DNA from: Streptomyces sp. NBC_01446
GTDB taxonomy: Bacteria; Actinomycetota; Actinomycetes; Streptomycetales; Streptomycetaceae
NCBI RefSeq assembly: GCF_026340095.1
Contig: NZ_JAPEPO010000003.1
Coordinates: 558,001 to 622,000, forward strand
Direction of reading: 5' to 3'
Length of the DNA stretch: 64,000 bases
The notes beneath the pieces were generated by a model. The model worked only from the letters and a program-made list of their open reading frames with translations, did no database searches and was not told where the DNA came from. Shown here piece by piece: positions 8,668 to 17,165 of the stretch (its first letter is position 1; every line of letters starts with the position of its first letter). The position numbers and the translations under genes were made by a program.

Positions 8668-9543
8668 GTGTCCACGGCGAACTATCGCACCCTGCTGCGC
8701 ACCCCGGGCGCCGCCGCCTTCTTCCCCCCGCTGCCGTCGGGCGCGTGGGCCTCGCCATGACCGGGCTCGGCATCGTCTGGCTGGTGCACGACCGCACCGG
8801 TTCGTACGGCGCCGCACGCATCGCCGTCGGCTGCTTCGCAGTCGCCGACGCACTCGGCGGACCCCAAGTCGCCCGCGTCGTCAACCTCTTGGGGCAGCGG
8901 CGCGTACTGCCGTACGTCCTGGCAGCGCACGCCGCATCTGTAGGGCTGCTGCTCGTCGGCGGGCCGGTCCTCGACCTCGTCGCGGCGACGCTCGTCGGTA
9001 TCACCCTGCCGCAGCTCAGCGCCATGTCCGCCGCCCGCTGGTCCGCCCTGCTGCGCGGCGCCCGCGACGAGGCCGCCCTGCCGAAGGCGTTCGCCCTCGA
9101 AGCCCTCGCCAACGCCCTGTCCTACCTGGCCGGCCCAGCCCTGGTCAGCACGGCTGGCGCCGCCGGCCGCCCGGAGCTCGGCACCCTGCTCGCCGCCGCC
9201 CTCGTCGTCGGCGGCGGCCTCGCGTTCGCCTTGCAGCGCCGCACCGCGCCGCAGGTCGCGGGCCGCGCCGAGCACCGCACCGCCGGACGCGCCCTGCTCC
9301 GCCCCGCCTTCGCGCGGCAGGTCGCGTTCATCCTCGCCCTGGGCGTCTTCTTCGGCGCGATGCAGGTGTCCGTCACCGCGTATGCCGTCGGGCGGGGCAC
9401 CCCGGACAGCGCGCCCCTGCTCTACGCGGTCTCCAACTGCACCAGCCTGCTGGCGGGTTGGGTCTACGGGCTGCGCGCCTGGCGCACCCCCGCCGGGCGC
9501 CAACGGGCCCTCGTCGCCACCGGGTTGACCGCCGCCAGCCTCC
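8668..9543 (+). pseudogene. MFS transporter, frameshifted and truncated
   Basis: The gene begins with GTG at 8668 (STANYRTLLRTPGAAAFF) after a GAAAGGGA ribosome site. A run of six C at about 8726-8731 breaks the frame: the expected continuation AAVGRVGLAMTGLG is in another frame. From 8745 about 265 codons of a major-facilitator transporter follow, with repeated hydrophobic helices. At about 9543 the protein stops resembling a transporter, and IS-like sequence follows. The C-terminal helices are therefore lost, probably by insertion or deletion. The homopolymer shift alone could be a sequencing error; the truncation could not. Confidence 0.7.
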
Positions 9544-9720
9544 CGGGGTCTGGTGCGTCGAGGTGCAAGCGGAGGAGGGCGACCACGCGGAGCGTCGGCA
9601 CACGACGACAACGCCGCCGATCGGCGTGCCAGACCCCCGTCGCTTCCAGCAAAATCCGCCAGAGACAGACTCCAGGCCGCGCATCGAAAGTGGATCTTGA
9701 GCGATGAACGATATCGGCTC

Positions 9721-10405
9721 ATGGAGCGAGGAGATCCCACGGATGAACAGTGTGCGGTGCTGGGGCCGTCGGTACCGAAAGGGCACGAAGGCAGGGCGGC
9801 CGCCCGTCTGGCCCCGACGGTAACTGATCAATGGCATGCGGATCCGGGTACGTAACGGTATCCGTGGCGAGGCGTCCCCGCCGGTACGGACCGTGGGGCC
9901 GGATCTACGACCTGTTTCGCCGATGGCAGCGGGACGGCACCTGGCAGCGGGTCCTCACCCGGCTCCAGTGCCTGCCCGACACCAAGGGCGAGATCGTGTG
10001 GGACCCGAGCGTCGACCACGGCGTGCCGTGCCCATCAGCATGCAGCCGGGGCCCGCAAGCAGGGTGATCTGCAGAAAGAGCCACCAGGCGGTGTCTTTGC
10101 CGAGCCCCATGATCACGGGCTGGAATGCTTGCGCGGCGGGTTCACCACCAAGCTGCACCTGACCGTCGAGCAGGGCCAAAAGCCTATGCCGATCATGGTG
10201 ACGGCCGGGCAGCGCGGGGACTCGCCGCCGTTCGAACCCGTGCTGGACGAGGTCCGCGTGCCCCGCATCGGGTCGTTCGGCCGCGCTCCGCCCCAAGCGA
10301 GCGCGCCGACAAGGCGTACGCCTCCCGCAAGAACCGTGCCTACCTGCGCCGCCGCGGGATCTGCTGCGCCATCCCCGACAAGACCCACGGGGCCTTCCCC
10401 GTGAT
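9721..10405 (+). pseudogene. IS5-family transposase, frameshifted and interrupted by IS3
   Basis: Successive plus-strand fragments match an IS5-family transposase from its start: MERGDPTDEQCAVL, then RYGPWGRIYDLFRRWQRDGTW, then GGFTTKLHLTVEQGQKPM, VTAGQRGDSPPFEPVLDEVRVPR, and RADKAYASRKNRAYLRRRGI. They alternate between frames, so the gene is dead. It is cut off at about 10405 by the IS3 element, and no C-terminal part was recognised beyond it. Confidence 0.7.
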
Positions 10406-10420
10406 CGTGGACACCGGTTG

Positions 10421-11317
10421 TCATGCGGCGGTGGCCAGCGTAGTTGATCGATGCTCGTAGGTGATCGGGCTGATCTGGCCGAGGCGGGAGTGCCGTCGGC
10501 GGGTGTTGTAGCGGGTCGCCCAGCGGAAGACCGCGAGGCGGGCCTCACGCGCCCCGTTCCACCGCTTCCGCCCCTGTAGCGTCTCGCGCTTCATGGTCGC
10601 GTTCAGACTCTCCGCGGCGGCGTTGTCCGCACTCGTGCCGACCGCGCCGCGCGATCTGGTCACGCCCAGCTCCGAGCAGACCTGGGCGAACTCCTTCGAC
10701 ACATATTGCGCCCCGTTGTCGCTGTGAAATATCGCCCCGCGCAGACCGTCCCCGCCGCGGGCCCTCGCTGCGGCCCTGAGCGCGTCGGTGACCAGCGAGG
10801 TCCGCATGTGGTCGGCGATCGACCAGCCCGCCAGGCGTTTCGAGCACAGGTCCAACACCGTTGCCAGATAAAGAAATTGGCCGTTGCCGATCGGGAGATA
10901 GGTGATGTCGCCCACGTACTTGGTGTTCGGCACCTGGGCAGCAAAGTCCCGCTGGAGCAGGTCCGGCACCGGTGTCGCCGACGGCTCGGGAATGGTGGTG
11001 CGGACCTTCTTGCGCAGGTGCAGCCCGACGATGTGGAACTTGCGCATGACGCGCTCGACCCGCTTGTGATTGACCGGCCTCCCGGCATCCTTCAGCTCGG
11101 CGGTGACGCGCGGAACCCCATAGGTGCCGTCCGATTCCTGATGGATCCGGTTGATGTGCTCGGCGAGCTCGGCATCCGCCCTCGCCCGGCCGGCCCGCGC
11201 GGATGCGCCAGCCAGCCACCGGTAGAAGCCGGACCGCGAGACCGCGAGTATCCGGCACAGCCGCTTGACGCCGAAGGCGCCACGGTGATCCTCGACGAAC
11301 TGGAAGCGGCTGCTCAC
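10421..11317 (-). CDS. IS3-family transposase OrfB (DDE integrase domain)
   Basis: This is the 298-residue catalytic subunit of an IS3-type element. The HTH_21-like region (DAELAEHINRIHQESDGTYG) is followed by an rve integrase domain with the DDE residues in YVGDITYLP, FHSDNGAQYV and AAESLNATMK. GTG at 11317 overlaps the orfA stop (GTGA), so it may be made by translational coupling. In IS3 elements a -1 frameshift normally fuses OrfA and OrfB, and the orfB frame is indeed open upstream through the overlap. No disruption is visible, so the element may still be active. Confidence 0.85.
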   Translation of the reverse strand: MSSRFQFVEDHRGAFGVKRLCRILAVSRSGFYRWLAGASARAGRARADAELAEHINRIHQESDGTYGVPRVTAELKDAGRPVNHKRVERVMRKFHIVGLHLRKKVRTTIPEPSATPVPDLLQRDFAAQVPNTKYVGDITYLPIGNGQFLYLATVLDLCSKRLAGWSIADHMRTSLVTDALRAAARARGGDGLRGAIFHSDNGAQYVSKEFAQVCSELGVTRSRGAVGTSADNAAAESLNATMKRETLQGRKRWNGAREARLAVFRWATRYNTRRRHSRLGQISPITYEHRSTTLATAA

Positions 11318-11601
11318 CAGCTGGTCTCGGCCGCAAAATACTTCGCGGCCCTCCGCAGGATCTCCCGCTCGAGCTCGAGTTCCTTCACCCGCGCCCGCAG
11401 CTGCCGGTTCTCCTTCTCCATCGCGGTGGCCTCCACCGCCCCGGGCCGGGCGGCCTGCTCGGCATCCCGCACCCACGTGCGCAGCGTCTCGTGGTTGACG
11501 CCCAGGTCCTTGGCCACCGACGCGTATGTCCCACCCGGGCTCGAGTGGTACAGCGCGACGGCATCGGCCCGGAACTCAGGCGAGTACTTCGACGTCCCCA
11601 A
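11314..11601 (-). CDS. IS3-family transposase OrfA (helix-turn-helix)
   Basis: This is a 95-residue DNA-binding subunit of the IS3 transposase. The N-terminal helix-turn-helix covers YSPEFRADAVALYHSS and YASVAKDLGVNHETLRTWVRD. It is followed by a coiled-coil (ENRQLRARVKELELEREIL) that pairs subunits. Its stop overlaps the orfB start. OrfA recognises the terminal repeats; the OrfA-OrfB fusion made by frameshifting is the transposase proper. Confidence 0.85.
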   Translation of the reverse strand: MGTSKYSPEFRADAVALYHSSPGGTYASVAKDLGVNHETLRTWVRDAEQAARPGAVEATAMEKENRQLRARVKELELEREILRRAAKYFAAETSW

Positions 11602-11689
11602 CGGGAACTCCTGTCCTATGGATCATCACGATCCAATGATCAGGGTGTCCACGCTCAAGGGGAAACGCCCCACCCCACAGACACAACAT

Positions 11690-11711
11690 CCCCGTCAGCA
11701 AGCTGACGGGG
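11690..11711. terminator. 10 bp perfect hairpin
   Basis: CCCCGTCAGC is followed by two loop bases and GCTGACGGGG. It lies 37 bases beyond the right end of the IS3 element. It is probably a terminator relic of whatever gene stood there; a two-base loop is tight, so the real loop is likely to open one pair more. Confidence 0.45.
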
Positions 11712-12112
11712 ACTCATGAACGATCGAGGCCAGCGCGCGCCACTGACAACGCAGCGAACTCCGCCGCATCACGGCTCCGTTCCAACAACGGCATTCCCCA
11801 CCCGGCTCAAAACCCACGAGGAAGTCCATCCCTGTCTCGGCAGGGGGCACCCGGCCGCAGCGCGGCGCCGTGGCAGTGGCAGTAGCAGTAGCGAGCGGTC
11901 TGGCTCACCGAGAGGTCCACACGGATCACACGAGGCTCGCGAACGGGTGCGGTTGACGGTGCCGTCCGCCCTCGCGCGGAAATGCAGCAGGGCCTGGTCT
12001 ATCTCTGAAGGCCCATGGGCCGACGTGGGCACGGCGTCCTGCCCTCCCTATCGGGGTAGCCGTACGGGCAGCCGCCGACCGCCGATGCCCTACCGCAAGA
12101 AGGAGCACGCCA
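11712..12112. other. no supportable gene
   Basis: Open frames here are antisense-like and have no family motifs. A short GGCAGT/AGCAGT-type repeat occurs near 11870-11895. The last part must hold the promoter and leader of the membrane protein starting at 12113, but I could not identify a convincing -10/-35 pair. Confidence 0.3.
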
Positions 12113-12718
12113 ATGCGCCTGTACGCCCAGACCACGGCCCGTCGGAGCCGCCAGATCCTCGCAGACCTGATCGCGGTGGCCCTGATCTGCGCCGCGGTGA
12201 AGCTGGCCCTGGTCGCACACGACGCGATCAAGCGACTGGCCGATCCGGGCCGCAAGGCGGAAAGCGCCGGCAACAGCCTCTCCAACGGACTCGTCGACGC
12301 GGGCGACGCCGCCTCGAAGGTGCCTTTCGTCGGGGGCCAGTTGAAGAAACCGCTCAGGTCCGCCGCCGAGGCCGGCACCGGACTGGCCGACGCAGGCCGT
12401 TCGCTTCAGGACACGGTGAACCACGTGGCGACGCTGTCCACGCTCGCCCTCATCGTCATCCCGGTCGTGATCGTGCTCCTGCTGTGGCTGCCCCCGCGCC
12501 TGCGCTGGATCCGCCGCAGCGCCCTCACCCGGCGCCTCGCCACCAATCCGGGCGGCGCCGACATCCTCGCCCTGCGCGTCCTCGCCGGCCCGCAGCACAA
12601 ACTCGCAGCGCTGCCCACGCCACCCGGCGGCCTGGCAGAGGCGTGGCGGCGCGGCGACGAACAGGTCATCGCCGACCTGGCGGAGATTGGCCTGCGGCAA
12701 GCGGGTCTACGCGCCTGA
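12113..12718 (+). CDS. conserved membrane protein, 201 aa
   Basis: The protein has an N-terminal transmembrane helix (LIAVALICAAVKLALV), a mid-length Ala/Gly/Asp-rich region suggestive of an extracytoplasmic or periplasm-facing helix bundle, a second helix (TLALIVIPVVIVLLLWLPP) and a basic cytoplasmic tail. GAAGGAG lies about 8 bases before the ATG. I recognise it only as a type of Streptomyces membrane protein without assigned function. It stands alone between non-coding sequence and a broken gene on the other strand. Confidence 0.75.
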   Translation: MRLYAQTTARRSRQILADLIAVALICAAVKLALVAHDAIKRLADPGRKAESAGNSLSNGLVDAGDAASKVPFVGGQLKKPLRSAAEAGTGLADAGRSLQDTVNHVATLSTLALIVIPVVIVLLLWLPPRLRWIRRSALTRRLATNPGGADILALRVLAGPQHKLAALPTPPGGLAEAWRRGDEQVIADLAEIGLRQAGLRA

Positions 12719-12724
12719 CAGGTG

Positions 12725-13333
12725 AGCAGCAGGCGCGACCCGGATCAAGTCGTCTCCCTTCGGGGGCAAGCTCGCCGGTGGGCAACGGTGGCGTTCCCTC
12801 GGCGACGGATCGGGTGCTGCATCTGGCCGTGCTCGCGGCTACTGCCTCCGCGTCTTCGACGGAGCACAGCGCTTCTGCCCGGGTGAGCAGGACGAGCGGC
12901 CACTCGGGGCCCGCGTCGGCCGGTTCCCCGTCGAAGGCGCTCCAGTCCCAGGGCCCGTCGAACCGCCATGCCCGGTCGGCGACGTCGGCGACCTCGTCGC
13001 CCGGCCGGAGCGACGCGCACGGACGCCTCAAGAGTTCAAAGGTGAACGGAATCCCGTCGCCGGGGTAGATGGTGCACCGACCCGTGCCGTCGAGATGGCT
13101 CCCGTCCGGAAACGCGCGGTAGGACAGGCCACGGCGCAACACCTGCACGGCCAGATGCGGGCGCGGTAGCCAGCCGGTCTCAAGCGGGGGTCATGGCGGT
13201 CGACGGCCGTCACGTGAACCACGGTCGGCAGCACTCCGACCCGGCAGATGGCATCCATGATGCGGCGCAGGCCGTGCTCGGGCGGGCGTGACACAAGACC
13301 CGCACCGATTCGGTGACCGTCCCCAGAGGCCAC
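12725..13333 (-). pseudogene. hypothetical protein gene with frameshift
   Basis: The upstream frame reads HGLRRIMDAICRVGVLPTVVHVTAVDRHDP and the downstream frame continues PHLAVQVLRRGLSYRAFPDG, SRCTIYPGDGIPFTFELL-like sequence, and RFDGPWDWSAFDGEP. The two fit end to end only if about one base is missing near 13180, so the original protein is broken or the assembly has an error. I do not recognise the family. The 3' part from about 12780 loses protein-like character. Confidence 0.55.
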
Positions 13334-13468
13334 GTAGAGGAGTTGGAAGACGGGACCGAGGTGAGGCTCGGTGTGTGGCTGACCGACACCACGACCAGGC
13401 GGGCGAAGCTCACCTCCGTCAAACTCCAGCAGCTACCCGACCTCGGACTGGAATGGGCGGCGGGGTGA
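13334..13468 (+). pseudogene. helicase-associated-domain remnant
   Basis: A short plus frame ends at 13468 and reads VEELEDGTEVRLGVWLTDT, then RRAKLTSVKLQQLPDLGLEWA. This is the last repeat of the helicase-associated domain that occurs in tandem copies in large actinobacterial helicase-like proteins. Everything upstream is missing and replaced by the frameshifted gene on the other strand. Confidence 0.55.
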
Positions 13469-13602
13469 TGCTGGACCGCTTGTTGCGAGCAAGCCTTCGT
13501 CCAGAAGGGTGGACATCCTCGGCCTCAACAGGATCACTGCCAGGACCCGTGGCACGTTCGCCGAGACAACGAAGGCGCGGTTGTTCGTGCTGGGTTGCCG
13601 GG

Positions 13603-13971
13603 TCAGGCCGATCGGAGACAGAAGGGATGTCCGGCCGGGCTGGCGTACACCCGGGAGCCCTGCTGAGTGGAGGCGACGACATCGTCAGTCGGTCGCAGCC
13701 GTCGACCGCCGGCGTCGAGCACCCGCGTGTCCGCGGTGGCCGCATCGTCCGTGGCTAGGTCGAAGTGCATCTGTTGAGTGGCGCCGCCGGGCCACTGCGG
13801 CGGTACCTGCCCCGGAGCGTGCTGGATCACGATCACGGGGAAGCCGTCGAGCTGCAGAAAGTGATGCGTGGTCGTCCTCGTGATCGAGCCGCCGAGCAGC
13901 CGGTGCCAGAACGAGCTCTCGCTCTCCAGGTCTGCGGCGTCCACAATCAGTGAGGTCAGGCTGAAGGTCAT
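13603..13971 (-). CDS. VOC-family (glyoxalase-like) protein
   Basis: This 122-residue single VOC domain has strand TFSLTSLIVDAADLESESSFWHRLLGG, a central LQLDGFPVIVIQHAPG and a second module beginning MHFDLATDDA with DTRVLDAGG, ending in YASPAGHPFCL. VOC proteins are small metal-dependent dioxygenases, isomerases or binding proteins; the reaction cannot be inferred here. GAGGAG precedes ATG at 13971 closely. Only 35 bases separate it from the upstream SDR stop on the same strand, so the two probably form one transcript under control of the divergent TetR gene. Confidence 0.85.
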   Translation of the reverse strand: MTFSLTSLIVDAADLESESSFWHRLLGGSITRTTTHHFLQLDGFPVIVIQHAPGQVPPQWPGGATQQMHFDLATDDAATADTRVLDAGGRRLRPTDDVVASTQQGSRVYASPAGHPFCLRSA

Positions 13972-14006
13972 GGCGTCTCTCCTCGAATTGCATGTCGGGG
14001 CGTGGT

Positions 14007-14744
14007 TCAGATCGTGGGGATGATGCCGCCGTCGACCCGGAACTGGGCGCCGGTGAGCCATCTGGCGCGGGCGGAGGCGAGGAACGCGATCATCTCGGCG
14101 ACGTCCTCGGGTTCGCCGGGGCGGCCCATCGGCAACTTCAGGTGGTCCACGATCTGCTGCTTGACGTCGTCGATTCCGATGCCCTGGCTGTCGGCCATCT
14201 GTCGGAGGTGGCTGGCCGCTCCCTCGGTGACGACGAAGCCCGGCAGAACGCACACCACGCGTACGCCGTGCTCGCCCACCGCCGTTGCCAACTCGCGGCT
14301 GTAGGCATTCAGCGCCGCCTTCGATGCGGCGTACGACGCCTCGGCCGGCTGGGGGAGGTGACTGGCGATGGAGGAGACGTGCACTACGACGCCGGAGCCG
14401 CGCTCGACCATCCCGGGCACCAGGGCCCGGTCGAGGCGGACCGCGCTGAGCAGGTTCATCTCCAGGTCGGCGAGCCAGGACGCGTCCGACCGCTCCAGGG
14501 TCGGCATGGGTCCGGTCGCGGCTCCGGCGTTGTTGACCAGGACGTCGATGCCTCCGACGCTGTCCACTACCCGTCGGCCGAGTTCCGCCGCCCCCTCCTC
14601 AGAGCGCAGGTCGGCCGGAATGAAGGTGGCGGGCAGGTCTTCCGGGGGCGCGGTTCGTGAGGCCGTCAGCACGGTGGCACCGGCTGCGGCGAAACGACGA
14701 GCTGTCGCCTCCCCTAGCCCCCGGCTACCGCCCGTCACCAGCAC
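14007..14744 (-). CDS. short-chain dehydrogenase/reductase
   Basis: This is a classical SDR with the NAD(P) motif TGGSRGLGEA at residues 4-13, NNAG at 71-74, catalytic Ser124 or Ser125, Tyr138 and Lys142 (YAASK), and a usual C-terminus (RWLTGAQFRVDGG). It would oxidise or reduce a carbonyl/alcohol pair of unknown identity. The GTG at 14744 is the first conventional start, but it leaves only one residue before the cofactor strand. Upstream in frame an ATA at 14778-14780 stands 7 bases after AAGGGG, so the true start may be there. It is divergent from TetR, with a long operator dyad in between. Confidence 0.85.
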   Translation of the reverse strand: MLVTGGSRGLGEATARRFAAAGATVLTASRTAPPEDLPATFIPADLRSEEGAAELGRRVVDSVGGIDVLVNNAGAATGPMPTLERSDASWLADLEMNLLSAVRLDRALVPGMVERGSGVVVHVSSIASHLPQPAEASYAASKAALNAYSRELATAVGEHGVRVVCVLPGFVVTEGAASHLRQMADSQGIGIDDVKQQIVDHLKLPMGRPGEPEDVAEMIAFLASARARWLTGAQFRVDGGIIPTI

Positions 14745-14796
14745 TCGCAGACCGGCGAACTCTCCGTGGTCGATCGTTATGGGCGTGCCCCTTCAG

Positions 14797-14851
14797 TAAG
14801 GTGAACCGGACTCCGGAAACCTTACACGCAAACGGAGTCCGACTCACCTTA
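14797..14851. promoter_or_regulatory. long inverted-repeat operator between SDR and TetR
   Basis: TAAGGTGAACCGGACTCCG at 14797-14815 is repeated in inverse at 14833-14851 with two mismatches in 19. The spacer is 17 bp. Each arm could hold one dimer site. The dyad covers the space from the SDR leader to 11 bases before the TetR start, a position typical of a TetR autorepressor that also shuts off the divergent operon. Confidence 0.75.
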
Positions 14852-14861
14852 CGGAGGACCC

Positions 14862-15434
14862 TTGCCGCCATCACGTCCGTTGCGTGCCGACGCCCGCCGC
14901 AACCGCGAAGCCCTCCTGGCCGCAGCACGAGAGGCGTTCCTCACCGGCGACGACGCCGGCGTGGAGGAGATCGCACGCAGAGCCGGCGTGTCTGTCGGCA
15001 CCCTCTACCGGCATTTCGAAACGCGCGAAGTGCTCGTCGCGGAGGTGTACCGCCAGGAAGCCGCCGAGCTCTGCGCCACCCCCACCCGACTGCTCGCACA
15101 ACACGCCCCGGACGAAGCACTGCGCGTCTTCCTGTTGCTGCTCGTGGAACACGCGGCAGTCGGCAGAGGGATGGGTGAGGTGCTGGAGAACATCATGACT
15201 ACCGACTCACCGGTCTTCGACGATGCGCGCGACGAGATGGCCCGCGCGCTCGACGAACTGCTCGCCCCAGGCGTCGCAGCCGGCCTCATCCGTAGCGACG
15301 TCAACGGACGCATCGTCCTGCGCGCCCTCGGCGGCATCTGCGGGATGCGCGCCAAAGGCTGGAAGGACGATGCGCTGCACATCGCCACGCTCCTGTATGA
15401 CGGCTTGCGCTACGGTGCAGCGAACCACGGTTGA
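14862..15434 (+). CDS. TetR-family transcriptional repressor
   Basis: This is a 190-residue TetR protein with N-terminal helix-turn-helix NREALLAAAREAFL to GVEEIARRAGVSVGTLYRHFETRE and a helical ligand domain. The start is TTG at 14862, set by GGAGG 4-9 bases upstream. It is divergent from the SDR-VOC pair and most likely represses it through the dyad at 14797-14851. Its stop lies about 43 bases from the stop of the second tnpB, so its last residues (GLRYGAANHG) may have been altered when that element inserted. Confidence 0.85.
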   Translation: MPPSRPLRADARRNREALLAAAREAFLTGDDAGVEEIARRAGVSVGTLYRHFETREVLVAEVYRQEAAELCATPTRLLAQHAPDEALRVFLLLLVEHAAVGRGMGEVLENIMTTDSPVFDDARDEMARALDELLAPGVAAGLIRSDVNGRIVLRALGGICGMRAKGWKDDALHIATLLYDGLRYGAANHG

Positions 15435-15476
15435 AGTGCTCTTCTCCCTTCGCAAGCTCAGGAAGGAGATTCCCGT

Positions 15477-16829
15477 CTACCTTGCGGTGGCGGGCTTGAC
15501 GCCGCGGGTGCGCCTGACGACTGCCCTCCCGGCAGCCGGGATGAGCGCGTGGCCCATCCGGTACAGGTGCAAGATGTTGCGGGCCGCGTTGTGGTCGGCG
15601 TTGCCCGACCATCCGCAGTCCGGGTTCTTGCATACGAACGTGGCCTGGTCCTGTCGGCTGCCGGGCGTGATGAAGCCGCAGGCAGAGCAGCGTCGGGAGG
15701 TGTGCGGGGCGGGCACCTTGTGCAGGGTGCCGCCGTACCGGCCGGCCTTGTACGTCAGCATCGTGACCGTCCTGCCCCATGCCTCCTGGCTGATGGAGCG
15801 GTTGAGTCCGGCCTTTTGGGCGACGCCTGTCCCCGGCTCGGCGGTGGTGCCCCGAGCGGACTTGACCATGTTCGTGATGGTGAGTGCTTCGACCACCATC
15901 ACGCCGTACGTCTGGGCGAGGGTGGTGGTCGTCTTGTGCTGCCAGTCCTGGTGTCGTCGCGTGGCTTTTGCGCGCAGCCCTCGGATCTGGTCATAGGTGT
16001 GGTGCAGGCGGCGGCTGGTGCGCTCGCCGGGCTTGCGGTGTGTCGTGCGCTGGGCGGCCCGGCGCTCAAGGCGCCAGAGCTTGCCCTTTTCCTCAGCGGT
16101 CAGCCACTTGTCACGGTCGGCGCTGCCATCGGGGAGGCGAGGCGCACGCCCGTGGTCCTGGTGGTTGCCGTCCGAGAGGGCGAGGGGCAGGTTCACCCCG
16201 GCGTCGATTCCGACCTGTGCCCCCTGGTGGGATGAGGGCCTGGCTTCGAGGCTCTGCACACGGAAGGCGAGGTGCCATCCCAGGTGGTCCTTGACCAGCC
16301 GTGCCCCGGTGATCCGGTTGTCGGCGTTCGCCTTGTTGCCCACCGGGAGGTCTTTGGTCCAGCAAAAGCGGACACGGCCGACCTTGGGAATGTTGGCCAT
16401 GCCCCAGCGGCGGTGCACCCGCTTGATCTGGAGGTCACGGCGCTGCGGGATGTCCACGCTCATCACGGACCGCAACCGGCCCTTGAAGTTCGGAGCATCA
16501 GCGCGGCCGTCCCAGCAGTTCTTCCAGGCCTGGAAGTACGTCTTGAGCACCGCTTGCGCGGCCTGCGCAGGAAGGACGGCGAGGAAATCGATCTCTTTGC
16601 GGGCCTGGCGTATCGCGGCGTCCGCGTTCGCCAGAGTCCGCTTCTCCTTCGGCATCATCTGCCACCACGCATGCAAGCAGTTCCACATCGCGCGGGCGGC
16701 ATGCGCCTGCTCGTCGACAAGGAGATTCTCGGCACGGGACAGTGCCAGTCGGGCACGGTGCCCGAACTGCCGCTTCTCCCAACCCAGTTCACCCACGGTG
16801 ATCACCATACTACCGGTGGTCCATGCCAC
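15477..16829 (-). CDS. tnpB: TnpB RNA-guided endonuclease, second lineage
   Basis: This is a 450-residue TnpB only distantly similar to copies 1 and 2. RuvC residues are Asp209 (GIDAGVN), Glu314 (VVEALTI) and Asp412 (ADHNAARNIL), all in place. The zinc finger is CSAC at 381-384 with the second pair at Cys400 and Cys405. The guide-binding N-terminal domain contains GHRARLALS and AHAARAMWN. Internal ATG at 16808 (VITVGEL) is an alternative start closer to the usual family N-terminus. With all catalytic residues present it should be able to form an active nuclease with an RNA from its 3' end. Confidence 0.85.
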   Translation of the reverse strand: MAWTTGSMVITVGELGWEKRQFGHRARLALSRAENLLVDEQAHAARAMWNCLHAWWQMMPKEKRTLANADAAIRQARKEIDFLAVLPAQAAQAVLKTYFQAWKNCWDGRADAPNFKGRLRSVMSVDIPQRRDLQIKRVHRRWGMANIPKVGRVRFCWTKDLPVGNKANADNRITGARLVKDHLGWHLAFRVQSLEARPSSHQGAQVGIDAGVNLPLALSDGNHQDHGRAPRLPDGSADRDKWLTAEEKGKLWRLERRAAQRTTHRKPGERTSRRLHHTYDQIRGLRAKATRRHQDWQHKTTTTLAQTYGVMVVEALTITNMVKSARGTTAEPGTGVAQKAGLNRSISQEAWGRTVTMLTYKAGRYGGTLHKVPAPHTSRRCSACGFITPGSRQDQATFVCKNPDCGWSGNADHNAARNILHLYRMGHALIPAAGRAVVRRTRGVKPATAR

Positions 16830-17165
16830 CGCGATGGAAGCCGAACCCCGATATCAGAACCGGCCGGCACGTCGCCCCCAACCCGCACGTCATGCGGGAG
16901 GCGTGCACGGACTTCGAGGCCGAGCTGAAGCTCTCCAAGCTGGTCAACTCCACCAAAGGCATCTCCTCCAGGCGTCTGCGCCAGGAGCACGACACGCATT
17001 TCCGCCGCCACCTGTGGTGGCAGCCGCTTCTGGTCCGGCTCCTACTTCGCCGGAAGCTGCCACGGTGCGCCCCTGACCGTCGCACGCCAATACATCGACA
17101 ACCAGAAGCGCCCCGTAGGCCGAGGTGAACAGTGCCGACCCGTGCTCACCCGCGAGTCAGAGCAG
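16830..17165 (+). pseudogene. Y1 transposase tnpA relic (IS200/IS605)
   Basis: The plus strand reads HVMREACTDFEAELK then directly LSKLVNSTKGISSRRLRQEHD. In intact TnpA proteins about 20 residues including the metal-binding HUH motif lie between these blocks, so the catalytic centre is deleted. After a frameshift near 17030 the sequence continues FWSGSYFAGSCHGAPLTV and RQYIDNQKRP, which carries the catalytic Tyr. The N-terminal third is also missing. It cannot make a working transposase, so the neighbouring tnpB cannot move with it. Confidence 0.7.

Larger units (their letters stand above)
10406..11653 (-). mobile_element. IS3-family insertion sequence, apparently intact
   Basis: About 1.25 kb carries orfA and orfB on the minus strand between inverted repeats: CGTGGACACC at 10406-10415 and its complement at 11644-11653. 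This length and gene order are standard for IS3-family elements. It lies at the truncated end of an IS5-type transposase remnant. I could not see a convincing short target duplication at the flanks. Confidence 0.8.

Noticed and set aside
10401..11660. Target-site duplication of the IS3 element
   Set aside because: The 3-4 bases outside the inverted repeats do not match (GAT on one side, CTC on the other), so no duplication is claimed.
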